The notes beneath the pieces are model-generated. The model saw nothing but the letters and a program-made list of their open reading frames with translations. It did no database searches and was not told where the DNA came from. Below, piece by piece: positions 10,162 to 18,808 of a stretch of 45,286 nt of DNA. The position numbers were made by a program, and so were the translations under genes. Origin of the DNA: Pseudomonadota bacterium (GTDB lineage Bacteria > Pseudomonadota > Gammaproteobacteria > Steroidobacterales > Steroidobacteraceae); assembly GCA_025355105.1 (NCBI GenBank), contig JANYAE010000076.1, forward strand, positions 1-45,286, read 5' to 3'. Each line of letters begins with the position of its first letter. Position 1 is the first letter of the stretch.

Positions 10162-11117
10162 ACACCGCCAGGCGTGCCGCCCGGGCGCGGGCACCGTTCC
10201 TGGCCTGGTTCGACGGCCGGGCCCGCGACGTCGGCGCCGGCGCCGGCGAGCCGCGCCGCATCGACTGGCTGCGCCAGGTGCCGTTCATCGCGATTCACGC
10301 CGGGTGCCTCGCGCTGCCGTGGGTCGGCGTGAGCACGGTCGCGGTGGCCACGGCGGTGGCGCTGTACGCGCTGCGCATGTTCGCGATCACCGGCTTCTAC
10401 CACCGCTACTTCGCGCACCAGGCCTTCCGCGCCGGGCGCGGGGTGCAGTTCGCCTTCGCGGTGCTCGGCGCTTCGGCCGCGCAGCGCGGGCCGCTGTGGT
10501 GGGCCTCGCATCACCGGCATCACCACGGGCATGCCGACGAGCCGGAGGACAGCCACTCGCCGCTGCAGCATGGCTTCGCGTGGAGTCACATGGGCTGGTT
10601 CATGGCGCGGGAGAACTTCGCGCCGCGCGACGAGCTGGTGCGCTCGCTGGCACGCCACCCGGAGCTGCGTTTCCTTGACCGCTGGGACGCGCTGGTCCCG
10701 GCGCTGCTCCTGGCGCTGCTGTGGATTGCCGGTGCGATGGCCGAGCGCTTGGCGCCCGGGCTCGGCACCACCGGCGCGCAGATGGTGGTGTGGGGTTTCT
10801 GCGTCTCGACCGTGGCGTTGTACCACGCCACCTTCAGCATCAATTCGCTGGCGCACCGCTTCGGCCGCCGCCGCTACGCCACGCGCGACGCCTCGCGCAA
10901 CAACCTGTGGCTGGCGCTGCTGACCTTCGGCGAGGGCTGGCACAACAACCACCACCGCTTCCCGGCCTCCGCGCGGCAGGGCTTCTTCTGGTGGGAGGTA
11001 GACCTGACCTACTACGGCCTGCGGCTGCTCGCCGCGCTCGGGCTGATCCACGGGCTGAGGCCCGTGCCGGCGGCGCTGCGCGAGCCGGCGGCGCGCCGCG
11101 GGGAGGACGCGCGATGA
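10158..11117 (+). CDS. Membrane fatty-acid (acyl-CoA) desaturase
   Basis: A 319-residue desaturase of the stearoyl-CoA type that introduces a double bond into acyl chains using O2 and an external electron donor. The three di-iron histidine boxes are present: HRYFAH at residues 82-87, HHRHHHGH at about 118-125, and WHNNHHRFP near residue 265. Hydrophobic pairs lie between boxes 1-2 and 2-3 as in the family. The start overlaps the DUF1295 stop (ATGA). In the RpoE-ChrR context it may act on methylated or trans-unsaturated acyl chains made by the neighbouring methyltransferases; this is inference from genes with similar context in Rhodobacter furan-fatty-acid work. Confidence 0.9.
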   Translation: MNTARRAARARAPFLAWFDGRARDVGAGAGEPRRIDWLRQVPFIAIHAGCLALPWVGVSTVAVATAVALYALRMFAITGFYHRYFAHQAFRAGRGVQFAFAVLGASAAQRGPLWWASHHRHHHGHADEPEDSHSPLQHGFAWSHMGWFMARENFAPRDELVRSLARHPELRFLDRWDALVPALLLALLWIAGAMAERLAPGLGTTGAQMVVWGFCVSTVALYHATFSINSLAHRFGRRRYATRDASRNNLWLALLTFGEGWHNNHHRFPASARQGFFWWEVDLTYYGLRLLAALGLIHGLRPVPAALREPAARRGEDAR

Positions 11118-12415
11118 GACCGCAGAAGGTCGCCGTCGTCGGCACCGGCATTGCCGGCAACGTCGCCGCCTACCGCCTGCACCGCGCCGGGCACAACCTC
11201 ACGGTGTACGAGGCCGACCATCACATCGGCGGTCACACGCACACGCATCGCGTCGAGCTGGACGGGGAGGTGCAGCGGGTCGATACCGGCTTCATCGTCT
11301 TCAACGACCGCACCTACCCGAACTTCGTCGCCCTGCTCGAGGAACTGGGTGTCGAGTCGCAGCCGAGCACGATGAGCTTCTCGGTGCGCAACGATGCGAC
11401 CGGCCTCGAGTACAACGGCACCTCGCTGAACGGCCTGTTCGCGCAGCGCCGCAACCTGCTGCGGCCGGGCTTCATCGGCATGCTGGCCGAGATCCTCCGC
11501 TTCCACCGCGAGGCGCCAGCGCTGCTGCACGACGAGGGCGAGCAGACCACGCTCGGCGCATACCTCGAGGCGCGGCGCTTTGGCGGCCGATTCGTCGACG
11601 ACTACCTGATACCGATGGGCGCGGCGATCTGGTCCACCGACCCGGCCCGCATGTTCGACTTCCCGGCGCGCTTCTTCGTCCGCTTCCTCTACAACCACGG
11701 CATGCTGAGCGTGAACGACCGGCCGCTGTGGCGCGTGATCCGCGGCGGCTCGGCGCGCTACGTGGAGCGGCTGGTGGCGCCGTTTCGCGAGCGCGTCCGG
11801 CTGAGGAGCCCTGTCGAGCGGATCCGGCGCCGGCCCGACGGCGTGACACTGTACGTGCGCGGGCGCGAGCCTGAGCGTTACGACCACGTCTTCCTCGCGT
11901 GCCATGCCGACCAGGCGCTGCGCCTGCTCACCGACCCGTCGCGAGAGGAGCGCGAGATCCTGGGTGCGCTGCCGTACCAGCGCAACGAGGCGCTCTTGCA
12001 CACCGACACCGCGCTGCTGCCGCGGCTGCCGCGCGCGCGGGCGGCCTGGAACTACCATAGGCTGCCGGGCCCCCGCGCCGGCGTGGCGCTGACCTACGAC
12101 ATGAACATGTTGCAGAGTCTGCGCTCGCGCCGCACCTTCTGCGTCACGCTCAACGCCACCGAGCACGTGGATCCCAGACTCGTGCTGCGCCGCGTGGAGT
12201 ACACGCACCCGCTGTTCACGCCCGCCGGCGCGGCCGCACAGCAGCGACACGGTGAGATCAGCGGCGTGCGCCGCACGCACTACTGCGGCGCCTACTGGCG
12301 CTACGGCTTCCACGAAGACGGGGTCGTCAGCGCGCTGCAGGCGCTGGCGCGCTTCGAGGACGCCTGCCGCCGCGAGGCCGACGATGCACAGCGCGCTCTA
12401 TCACGGCTGGCTTGA
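11114..12415 (+). CDS. FAD-dependent oxidoreductase (amine-oxidase/phytoene-desaturase fold)
   Basis: A 433-residue flavoprotein. The N terminus KVAVVGTGIAGNVAAYRLHR is the FAD-binding GxGxxG loop, closed by the acid in VYEADHHIGGHTHTH. The C terminus THYCGAYWRYGFHEDGVVSA is the second FAD-contact region. The central motif TGFIVFNDRTYPNF is typical of the NAD/FAD proteins encoded beside DUF1365 and CFA-like methyltransferases. It probably oxidises or isomerises a modified acyl chain, but the substrate is unknown. The start overlaps the desaturase stop and the end overlaps the DUF1365 gene by 32 bp. Confidence 0.87.
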   Translation: MRPQKVAVVGTGIAGNVAAYRLHRAGHNLTVYEADHHIGGHTHTHRVELDGEVQRVDTGFIVFNDRTYPNFVALLEELGVESQPSTMSFSVRNDATGLEYNGTSLNGLFAQRRNLLRPGFIGMLAEILRFHREAPALLHDEGEQTTLGAYLEARRFGGRFVDDYLIPMGAAIWSTDPARMFDFPARFFVRFLYNHGMLSVNDRPLWRVIRGGSARYVERLVAPFRERVRLRSPVERIRRRPDGVTLYVRGREPERYDHVFLACHADQALRLLTDPSREEREILGALPYQRNEALLHTDTALLPRLPRARAAWNYHRLPGPRAGVALTYDMNMLQSLRSRRTFCVTLNATEHVDPRLVLRRVEYTHPLFTPAGAAAQQRHGEISGVRRTHYCGAYWRYGFHEDGVVSALQALARFEDACRREADDAQRALSRLA

Positions 12416-13202
12416 GCACCGGCGGCTCTTGCCGCGCCGGCATGCGTTCCGCTACCGGCTATTCATGGCCTACCTCGACCTGGCCGAAGTCGACGAGGTG
12501 TTCCGCGGCCGCTGGCTGTGGTCCACCCGGCGCATGGCGCTGCTGCGCTTCGACCGCCGCGACCATCTGGGCGACCCGGCGCAGCCGCTCGACGAAGCCG
12601 TGCGCGCTCTGGTGGCCGAGCGCACCGGCCGGCGGCCCGCGGGCCCCATCCGGCTGCTGACGCACCTGCGCGCGTTCGGATATGTCTTCAACCCGATCAG
12701 CTTCTATTACTGCTTCGACCCCGCCGGACACGGGCTGGAGGCGGTGGTCGCCGAGGTCAACAACACGCCCTGGGGCGAGCGCCACTGCTACGTGCTGCGC
12801 CCGGAGACGCCGGGCGCCGAGTGCCTGCGGGCGCAGAGCGTGAAGGCGATGCACGTCTCGCCCTTCCACCCGATGGGGCTGCACTACGACTGGCGGCTGC
12901 AGACGCCGGGCGAGGCACTGTCGGTACACATGACGCTGCGGCCCGCCGAACTTGCCGGCGGGGAAGGCACGCCGCTTTTCGGCGCCACGATGGCGCTTTC
13001 GCGCGTGCCGATCACCGGCGTGGCGCTCGCGGTCACGCTGCTGCACTTTCCGTGGATGACGGCGAAGGTGGTTGCCGCGATCCACTGGGAGGCGCTCCGC
13101 CTGTGGCTGAAGCGCGTGCCGGTCTTCGACCATCCCACCCGGTCACGGGCCGCGCGCACCGCCGCGGCGCCGCCGGCCACCACGACGGAGCCTCCACGAT
13201 GA
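12384..13202 (+). CDS. DUF1365 family protein
   Basis: A 272-residue protein with the DUF1365 signatures HSALYHGWLEHRR at the N terminus, THLRAFGYVFNPISFYYCFD in the middle and KAMHVSPFHPM towards the end. The conserved aromatic and histidine residues suggest binding of a lipid or cofactor, but no activity is assigned. DUF1365 almost always travels with the FAD oxidoreductase and the CFA-type methyltransferase, as here. The start at 12384 lies inside the previous gene and its stop overlaps the next start (ATGA). Confidence 0.88.
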   Translation: MHSALYHGWLEHRRLLPRRHAFRYRLFMAYLDLAEVDEVFRGRWLWSTRRMALLRFDRRDHLGDPAQPLDEAVRALVAERTGRRPAGPIRLLTHLRAFGYVFNPISFYYCFDPAGHGLEAVVAEVNNTPWGERHCYVLRPETPGAECLRAQSVKAMHVSPFHPMGLHYDWRLQTPGEALSVHMTLRPAELAGGEGTPLFGATMALSRVPITGVALAVTLLHFPWMTAKVVAAIHWEALRLWLKRVPVFDHPTRSRAARTAAAPPATTTEPPR

Positions 13203-14500
13203 ATATGTCGACCACGCTGGCCGATCGCGCGCGCGCCTTGCCGCGCGCGGGTATCCCGCCCAGTGCCTTCGCACGCGGCCTCGAAGGCCTCGCCGAGAGC
13301 GCGCTGCGCGCGCGCCTCGCGCAGCTCGGCCACGGCCAGATCACGCTCGTCGACGGCGCACGGCGCGACACCTTCGGCCGCGCCACGCCGCGCTGCGCAC
13401 TGCACGCCACCCTGCAGGTGCGAGACCGCCGCTTCTACACCGAGGCGGCCTTCGGCGGCTCGGTGGGCGCGGGCGAATCGTTCATGGCGGGCGACTGGAG
13501 CGTCGACGACCTGACCGCGCTCGTGCGCATCCTGCTCGTCAACCGCGGTGTGCTGGATGGGCTGGACGGCGGCTGGTCGCGCGTCACCGAGCCGGCCCGG
13601 CGCGCGCTGCATGCCGCCGCACGCAACACGCGTGCCGGCAGCCGGCGCAACATCGCCGCGCACTACGACATCGGCAACGACTTCTTCGAGCTGTTCCTCG
13701 ATCCGACGATGATGTACTCGTGCTCGTGCGCCGTGTACGAGCGCGAGGACATGACCCTGGAGCAGGCGCAGATCGCCAAGCTCGACCGGTTGTGCCGCAA
13801 GCTAGATCTGCGGCCCGGCGATCACCTGCTCGAGATCGGCACCGGCTGGGGCGCACTGGCGCTGCACGCCGCGCGGCACCACGGCTGCCGCGTGACGACG
13901 ACGACGATCTCGCGCGAGCAGCACGCGCTGGCGCGCGAACGCATCGCCGCGGCGGGGCTCGCGGACCGCATCACGCTGCGGCTCGACGACTACCGCGACC
14001 TCGACGGCTGCTACGACAAGCTGGTGTCGGTGGAGATGATCGAGGCCGTCGGCCATCACTACTTCGACACCTTCTTCCGCCGCTGCAACGACCTACTGGT
14101 GCCCGGCGGGACGATGGTGCTGCAGGCGATCACGATCGACGACCGGCAGTACGAGGCGGCGCGCGATTCGGTGGACTTCATCAAGCGCCACATCTTTCCG
14201 GGCTGCTGTATCCCGTCGGTGACGGCGCTGGTGCAGTCGGCTACACGGGCGTCGACGCTGCGCATCGTGGACCTAGAGGACATCGGTCCGCACTACGCCA
14301 CGACGCTGGCCGCGTGGCGCCGTAACCTGCTGGGCAACGCGGAACAGCTGCGCGCTCGTGGCTACCCGGAGTCATTGCTGCACATGTGGCATTTCTACTT
14401 GAGTTACTGCGAAGGCGGCTTCGCCGAGCGTGCGCTGGGCGACGCGCAGATCGTCCTCCAGGACTCGTCCGCGGCCGTGCGACCGACGCCGCGGGTCTGA
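13199..14500 (+). CDS. cfa: Cyclopropane-fatty-acyl-phospholipid synthase (long form)
   Basis: A 433-residue class I methyltransferase that adds a methylene from SAM across a cis double bond of membrane phospholipid acyl chains. It has the N-terminal lipid-binding region (SFMAGDWSVDDLTALVRIL), YDIGNDFFELFLDPTMMYSC before the SAM domain, motif I LLEIGTGWGALALH, VSVEMIEAVGHHY and the active-site loop KRHIFPGCCIPS whose cysteine matches that of E. coli CFA synthase. It keeps the classical motifs missing from the short-form methyltransferase at 7800. Last gene of the coupled operon. The next mobile element starts 23 bp after its stop. Confidence 0.93.
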   Translation: MNMSTTLADRARALPRAGIPPSAFARGLEGLAESALRARLAQLGHGQITLVDGARRDTFGRATPRCALHATLQVRDRRFYTEAAFGGSVGAGESFMAGDWSVDDLTALVRILLVNRGVLDGLDGGWSRVTEPARRALHAAARNTRAGSRRNIAAHYDIGNDFFELFLDPTMMYSCSCAVYEREDMTLEQAQIAKLDRLCRKLDLRPGDHLLEIGTGWGALALHAARHHGCRVTTTTISREQHALARERIAAAGLADRITLRLDDYRDLDGCYDKLVSVEMIEAVGHHYFDTFFRRCNDLLVPGGTMVLQAITIDDRQYEAARDSVDFIKRHIFPGCCIPSVTALVQSATRASTLRIVDLEDIGPHYATTLAAWRRNLLGNAEQLRARGYPESLLHMWHFYLSYCEGGFAERALGDAQIVLQDSSAAVRPTPRV

Positions 14501-14523
14501 GCATCGCGCCCCGCCGGCCTGTC

Positions 14524-14809
14524 AGGGTCCCCTCGTTTTCGCTGCCAGGTTCTGGTGCATCTGCGGCAGGGCGACAATCATGGTGGATAGAGCAGTCAAT
14601 AATCGGCGCGGATATGTATGACCTATCCAACAACGTTACAGTCGCGCATGGAAATGCCAATATTATGTCGTAAGAAGCCTGTTCGACCGCAGATGCACCA
14701 GAACCTTGGCACTCAGGAAGCATTAGAAAATCAGGCGCTTGCTCGCCTGCTGGCTATGAAAGCAGGCAAATCCTACCGTCACTTTTGGCAAGGAAAACGA
14801 GGGGACCCC
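14524..14809 (-). mobile_element. ~290-bp non-autonomous element, copy 2, carrying a MITE
   Basis: The outer ends GGGTCCCCTCGTTTTC at 14525-14540 and the complement at 14793-14808 extend to 23 bp with 21 matches. The MITE sits directly against the left arm (14548). The element is the reverse complement of 4841-5141. The right arm stops where the IS6 transposase fragment begins, which suggests it interrupted that insertion sequence or was joined to it by recombination. Confidence 0.6.
14548..14705 (-). mobile_element. MITE with IS6-type terminal inverted repeats, copy 2
   Basis: A 158-bp element with 19-bp terminal repeats at 14548-14566 and 14687-14705 that are perfect inverted copies. It is inverted relative to copy 1 at 4955-5113 and about 90% identical to it by hand alignment. 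The internal hairpin arms GTTGGATAG/CTATCCACC are slightly decayed. Confidence 0.78.
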
Positions 14810-14815
14810 GACTCG

Positions 14816-15202
14816 AACGGCGGTCGCTTCCCGCGCAAGGTCACGCTCGACGGCCATGTCCCGAGCCGCATGGCTCTTTGGCGGCTGCGTCACGAGCACG
14901 TGAATTGGCGTCACGTGAAGGTCCGGACGAGTCAATACTTGAACAACATCGTCGAGCAGGATCATCGGGGCATCAAGGCACGATTGCGACCTACGAAAGG
15001 GCTGAAGTCCTTCGCGAGCGCCGCGATCACGATCGCCGGGTTCGAACTCGCCCATCGGATACGGAAGCGGCAGTTCAGTTTCAGACGGCGCGGGCACCGT
15101 TACACCCATTCCAGGCAAATCAACTGGCAGATCGCATTGGCATAACGAGGATTTCTGACACGGGCATCGTGCTCGGCCAATTTCCGCAGATGCACCAGAA
15201 CC
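14816..15202 (+). pseudogene. IS6-family transposase fragment with right terminal repeat
   Basis: From 14816 to the stop at 15143-15145 the frame encodes the C-terminal half of an IS6-type DDE transposase: FPRKVTLDGHVPSRMALW (second Asp), YLNNIVEQDHRGIKARLR (Glu), then IAGFELAHRIRKRQF. The N-terminal half with the first Asp is missing, replaced by the arm of the ~290-bp element. CCGCAGATGCACCAGAACC at 15184-15202 is its right inverted repeat, 39 bp after the stop, and is identical to the MITE ends. It aligns residue by residue with the complete transposase at 40905 but is clearly diverged from it. Confidence 0.85.
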
Positions 15203-15235
15203 GGTCGAACATAGGCGGCAAGACGCGGCAGAGCG

Positions 15236-16339
15236 TCAGCTGCCGAGCTTCAGCAAGCGCTGCGCATTGCGGCGTCCCACCTTGATCCGTGCCTCGCCGT
15301 CGAGTGGGCAGCCGTCGAACCACGCTGCGCCCTCGGCAATACTCTCATAAGGATAATCGACTGAGAACATTACGCGATCGATGCCCATCTCTTCGACGAC
15401 GTTATTCAGCGTAGGTGTATGAAAGTTGCCACTGGTGGTGATGTAGAAGTGGTCCCGCAGGTACTGGGCCAACGGCTTCTTCACCGTCTTGCCGCAGGGA
15501 GCGTACTCGAAGCGGCGCTGGGCGCGCGCCATCATGGCGACCAGACCCTCGCCCATGTGTCCGAGGATCAGTTGCTGCCTCGGGAAACGGTCGAACAGGC
15601 CGCTCGTCATCAGGCGCAGCGCATGGGCAGCGGTTTCCGCGCCGAACGCCCACATTGGGCCCATCATTTCATCGTGACCTTCGTAGACAACCCGTTGATT
15701 GGGCAAGGGAGCCCGGGGATGAAGATAGACCGGCACGCCGAGTGACTGGACACGCTCCCAGAACGGGAAGAACTTGGGCAGGTCCAGGTACTCCGCGTGG
15801 TCATGGTCACGAACATTGACGTAGCCGTTGACCAGTACGCCTTTGAAGCCGAGTTGCGTGACCGCACGTTCGGCCTCGGCGGCGGCAGCCTCCGGATCCT
15901 GCAACGCCACCGCCGCAAAGCCCGCGAACCGAGTCGGGTGAGCGGCGACAAACTTTTCGGCGAGCCAATCGTTGCACGCCTTGGCCTTGTCGATTGCCCG
16001 CCGCCGGTCGGGCTCGGCCTGGATACCGTTGGCGGTCAGCGAAAGCACCTGCATCTCGATCCCGTTGGCGTCCATCAGCGGGATACGCTCTTCCGTCGCG
16101 TCAAGCAGCCGTGCCTCGATGCGCCTCCATGCCTCCGGAGGGAGCCCGAGCGGATGGAAGGTCAAGTCGAAGGCCCCCGGAAAGACGAAGTGCTCCTCGA
16201 GCGTGATCTTGTTTAGAAGCGGTGCGGGCTTCGCAGGCGGTGGTTCGCCAGATTCTGCCACCGACGCCGTGGTTGGAAGCGCGGCGCCGGCGAGGACGGC
16301 ACCTATGAAGCCACGGCGGTTGATGTTAGTCGGGGACAC
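15236..16339 (-). CDS. Amidohydrolase-2 family, dihydroxybenzoate/gamma-resorcylate decarboxylase-like, Tat-exported
   Basis: A 367-residue protein with a twin-arginine signal (NRRGFIGAVLAG, then a hydrophobic stretch to about residue 30), predicting export of the folded metalloenzyme. The mature part has the metal-site pattern of 2,6- and 2,3-dihydroxybenzoate decarboxylases: ITLEEHF (E48, E49, H50), VYLHPRAP (H207), LGHMGEG (H261) and FSVDYPYES (D328). These enzymes remove CO2 from hydroxybenzoates without a cofactor. Known members are cytoplasmic, so the Tat signal is unusual. It is divergent from the molybdenum hydroxylase at 16639, and its 3' end lies 33 bp from the IS6 remnant. The exact substrate is not deducible. 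Confidence 0.85.
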   Translation of the reverse strand: MSPTNINRRGFIGAVLAGAALPTTASVAESGEPPPAKPAPLLNKITLEEHFVFPGAFDLTFHPLGLPPEAWRRIEARLLDATEERIPLMDANGIEMQVLSLTANGIQAEPDRRRAIDKAKACNDWLAEKFVAAHPTRFAGFAAVALQDPEAAAAEAERAVTQLGFKGVLVNGYVNVRDHDHAEYLDLPKFFPFWERVQSLGVPVYLHPRAPLPNQRVVYEGHDEMMGPMWAFGAETAAHALRLMTSGLFDRFPRQQLILGHMGEGLVAMMARAQRRFEYAPCGKTVKKPLAQYLRDHFYITTSGNFHTPTLNNVVEEMGIDRVMFSVDYPYESIAEGAAWFDGCPLDGEARIKVGRRNAQRLLKLGS

Positions 16340-16638
16340 GAGAGGCTCTCCTTGGATTGCGGCCCGTGCGAGGCGCCGCAGTCTGTGGGTCCCGGGTTGC
16401 GTGGTCGCGTTGGCGCTGCGGAAACTTCTGTTGAAAGATTCGCCGCCGACTCACTGCGAATTAGAGGCCACGATTCGCGCGGAAGCAAGGCCAAAAGACA
16501 GCGGGGCGGGCGGCCTCGAGCCCCGAGCCATGCGTCGAGGCAAGCTTCGACGGCACGACTGGACCTATACTTCGGCATGCGGCGGTTTCGATCGAGGTCC
16601 TGTCGCCTGCCCAGCCCGCAGCAATAGAGATCCCGACG
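16340..16638. other. Divergent intergenic region
   Basis: The 299 bp between the divergent decarboxylase-like gene and the molybdenum hydroxylase must hold both promoters. A TATACT box at 16564-16569 is a possible -10 for the plus-strand gene, but no good -35 was found. No clear operator repeat was seen. Confidence 0.35.
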
Positions 16639-18804
16639 ATGAGTGCCTTCGACGGTCCGGTTTCGCCTCGTATCACCCGCCGTAGGTTCATCGGCACGAC
16701 CGGGGCAGTGGGTGGCGGGCTGTTCCTCGCCGTTCACCTGCCGATGCCGCGGGCACAGGCGCAGACCGGTGCCGCGCCCGCAGCGCCCCGGCCGCCGACC
16801 GCCTTTGTGCAGATCGGTACTGACGACTCGATCACGATCATCACGCCGGCGGTCGAGATGGGCCAGGGAGGGCACACGGCGATGCCGATGATCCTGATGG
16901 AGGAACTCGGTGGCAGTTGGCACCGGCTTCGCGTCGTCGATGCCCCGGCCGCCGCGATCTACAACAATCCGCTGTTCCGGCAGCAGTCGACGGTGGGCAG
17001 CTTTTCGGTGCGCGGCTGGTACACGGAACTGCGGCGCATCGGCGCTGCAGCCCGCGAAATGCTTGTGCAGGCAGCGGCGGCGGACTGGAGCGTCCCTGCC
17101 AATGAATGCTCGGTCACCGACAGCGTCATTACGCACCGCCCAACCGGACGGACCCGCTCCTTCGGGAGCGTGGCGGAGCAGGCGGCGCGACTGCCGGTGC
17201 CCGAAACTCCGGCACTGAAGCCCAACTCGGCGTTTCGCGTCATCGGGACGTCGCCGCCGCGCGTCGACGTTCGGCAAAAGGTCGACGGCAGCGCCCGTTA
17301 TGGCATCGACGTTGCGCTCCCGGGCATGCTGCACGCGGCCGTCAAGACGTGCCCGACGCTGAACGGCACGCTGCGGTCCTTCGACGACTCGGCGGCCAAG
17401 CGCGTATCAGGCTACCAGGCGACGGTGGCGTTGCCCGACGGGGTGATCGTCGTCGCCCGCTCGTACTGGCAAGCCAAGAGGGCCCTAGAGCAAGTGACGG
17501 TCCAATATGACCTTGGCGCACTCGCAGGATTGGACAACGCACGAGTCTCGCAGATCCTGCGCGAGGGACTGGATGAGCCCGGCGCAGCGGTCCGCCACTA
17601 CGGCGATACGCCGGCCGCACTCGCCGCCGCGACACAGATCGTGGAGGCCGTCTATGAGGTCCCCTACCTCGCCCACGCGTGCATGGAACCGATGAACTGC
17701 ACCGTGCGCATCGACGATGCGGGATGCGACGTTTGGTGCGGCACGCAATCGCCACAGGGGGCACAACAGGCCGCCGCCAAGGCGCTCGGTATTGCAGCCG
17801 AGCGGGTCCGTGTCCACACCATGTACCTCGGCGGCGGCTTCGGTCGCCGCGCAGAGTCCGATTTCGTCACCCAGGCGGCCACTGCGGCGAAGGCGGTCGG
17901 CCAACCCGTCAAGCTGCTCTGGTCCCGTGAAGAGGATATCCAGCACGACTTCTACCGGCCGGCGGCGATGATCCGCTTTCGCGCCGGTCTGGATGGCAGC
18001 GGCAAGCTGACCGCGCTGGAATGCAACGTGGCGACCTCGTCGACACCCGCCCGCCTGGCCGTCGGACCGCAGTTCTATACCGTCGGCCTCATCGACAACC
18101 ATTATGCGATCCCCAACCTTCTCGTCACTGGCGTCGACAAGAACATCGGGGTTCGCTTCGGCTTCTGGCGCTCCGTCAACGACTCCCATAACCCGTTCAT
18201 GCTCGAGGGGTTCATCGACGAGTTGGCCCACCGGTTGAAGCAGGACCCCTACGCGTTCCGCCGCGCCTTGCTGCAGCACGAACAGGGCCGGCGCCAGTTG
18301 GCAGTCCTCGACCTCGTCGCCGAGAAAGCCGGCTGGCACCAGCCGCGACGCGGGCACTCTCTCGGGATCGCGGCCTTGGAGTCGTTCGGCAGCTACATCG
18401 GTGCCGTGGTTGACGTGTCGCTCAAGGGCCGGGCGATTGTCCTGCACCGCGTCGTCACGGCGATCGACTGCGGCGTCGCCGTTCATCCGGACAATATCAA
18501 TGCGCAGCTCGAGGGCGGTATAGTGTATGGCCTGACGGCCGCGCTGCGCGGCGAGATCACGCTCGCGAACGGTGCCGTCCAGCAGACCAATTTCGCAGAC
18601 TACCCGATGCTGACGATCGCCGAGATGCCGCGCGTGGACTGCTACATCCTGCCGAGCTCCGCGCCACCCGGTGGCGTGGGAGAGCCCGGGACCGGTCCGA
18701 TTGCACCGGCGCTCGCGAATGCCATCTCCGCCGCGACGGGTCAGCGCCTGCGTTCCTTGCCGTTATCCAAGCATGGCTTTACGGTGACCGTGGGGCCATC
18801 GTGA
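16639..18804 (+). CDS. Molybdenum hydroxylase large subunit (IorB / xanthine-dehydrogenase family), Tat-exported
   Basis: A 721-residue molybdopterin-binding subunit of the isoquinoline-1-oxidoreductase/aldehyde-oxidase type, which hydroxylates aromatic N-heterocycles or aldehydes with water as oxygen source. The N terminus has a Tat signal (ITRRRFIGTTGAVGGG). Molybdopterin-contact motifs include VEMGQGGHTAMPMI, YLGGGFGRRAESDFV and, near the C terminus, GGVGEPGTGPIAPALANA with the catalytic glutamate. The length fits the family. These enzymes need a small [2Fe-2S] subunit to pass electrons on. Here only a degenerate copy lies directly downstream (18809-19035), so the protein either borrows another partner or is no longer functional. 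Confidence 0.9.
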   Translation: MSAFDGPVSPRITRRRFIGTTGAVGGGLFLAVHLPMPRAQAQTGAAPAAPRPPTAFVQIGTDDSITIITPAVEMGQGGHTAMPMILMEELGGSWHRLRVVDAPAAAIYNNPLFRQQSTVGSFSVRGWYTELRRIGAAAREMLVQAAAADWSVPANECSVTDSVITHRPTGRTRSFGSVAEQAARLPVPETPALKPNSAFRVIGTSPPRVDVRQKVDGSARYGIDVALPGMLHAAVKTCPTLNGTLRSFDDSAAKRVSGYQATVALPDGVIVVARSYWQAKRALEQVTVQYDLGALAGLDNARVSQILREGLDEPGAAVRHYGDTPAALAAATQIVEAVYEVPYLAHACMEPMNCTVRIDDAGCDVWCGTQSPQGAQQAAAKALGIAAERVRVHTMYLGGGFGRRAESDFVTQAATAAKAVGQPVKLLWSREEDIQHDFYRPAAMIRFRAGLDGSGKLTALECNVATSSTPARLAVGPQFYTVGLIDNHYAIPNLLVTGVDKNIGVRFGFWRSVNDSHNPFMLEGFIDELAHRLKQDPYAFRRALLQHEQGRRQLAVLDLVAEKAGWHQPRRGHSLGIAALESFGSYIGAVVDVSLKGRAIVLHRVVTAIDCGVAVHPDNINAQLEGGIVYGLTAALRGEITLANGAVQQTNFADYPMLTIAEMPRVDCYILPSSAPPGGVGEPGTGPIAPALANAISAATGQRLRSLPLSKHGFTVTVGPS

Positions 18805-18808
18805 CTAT

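Noticed and set aside
11012..12313. 433-codon antisense frame opposite the FAD oxidoreductase
   Set aside because: No ribosome site and no recognisable domain; the plus-strand gene has a clear FAD-binding loop and coupled start.
17485..18486. Long antisense open frame within the molybdenum hydroxylase gene
   Set aside because: No start signal or motif; it mirrors the codon bias of the real gene.
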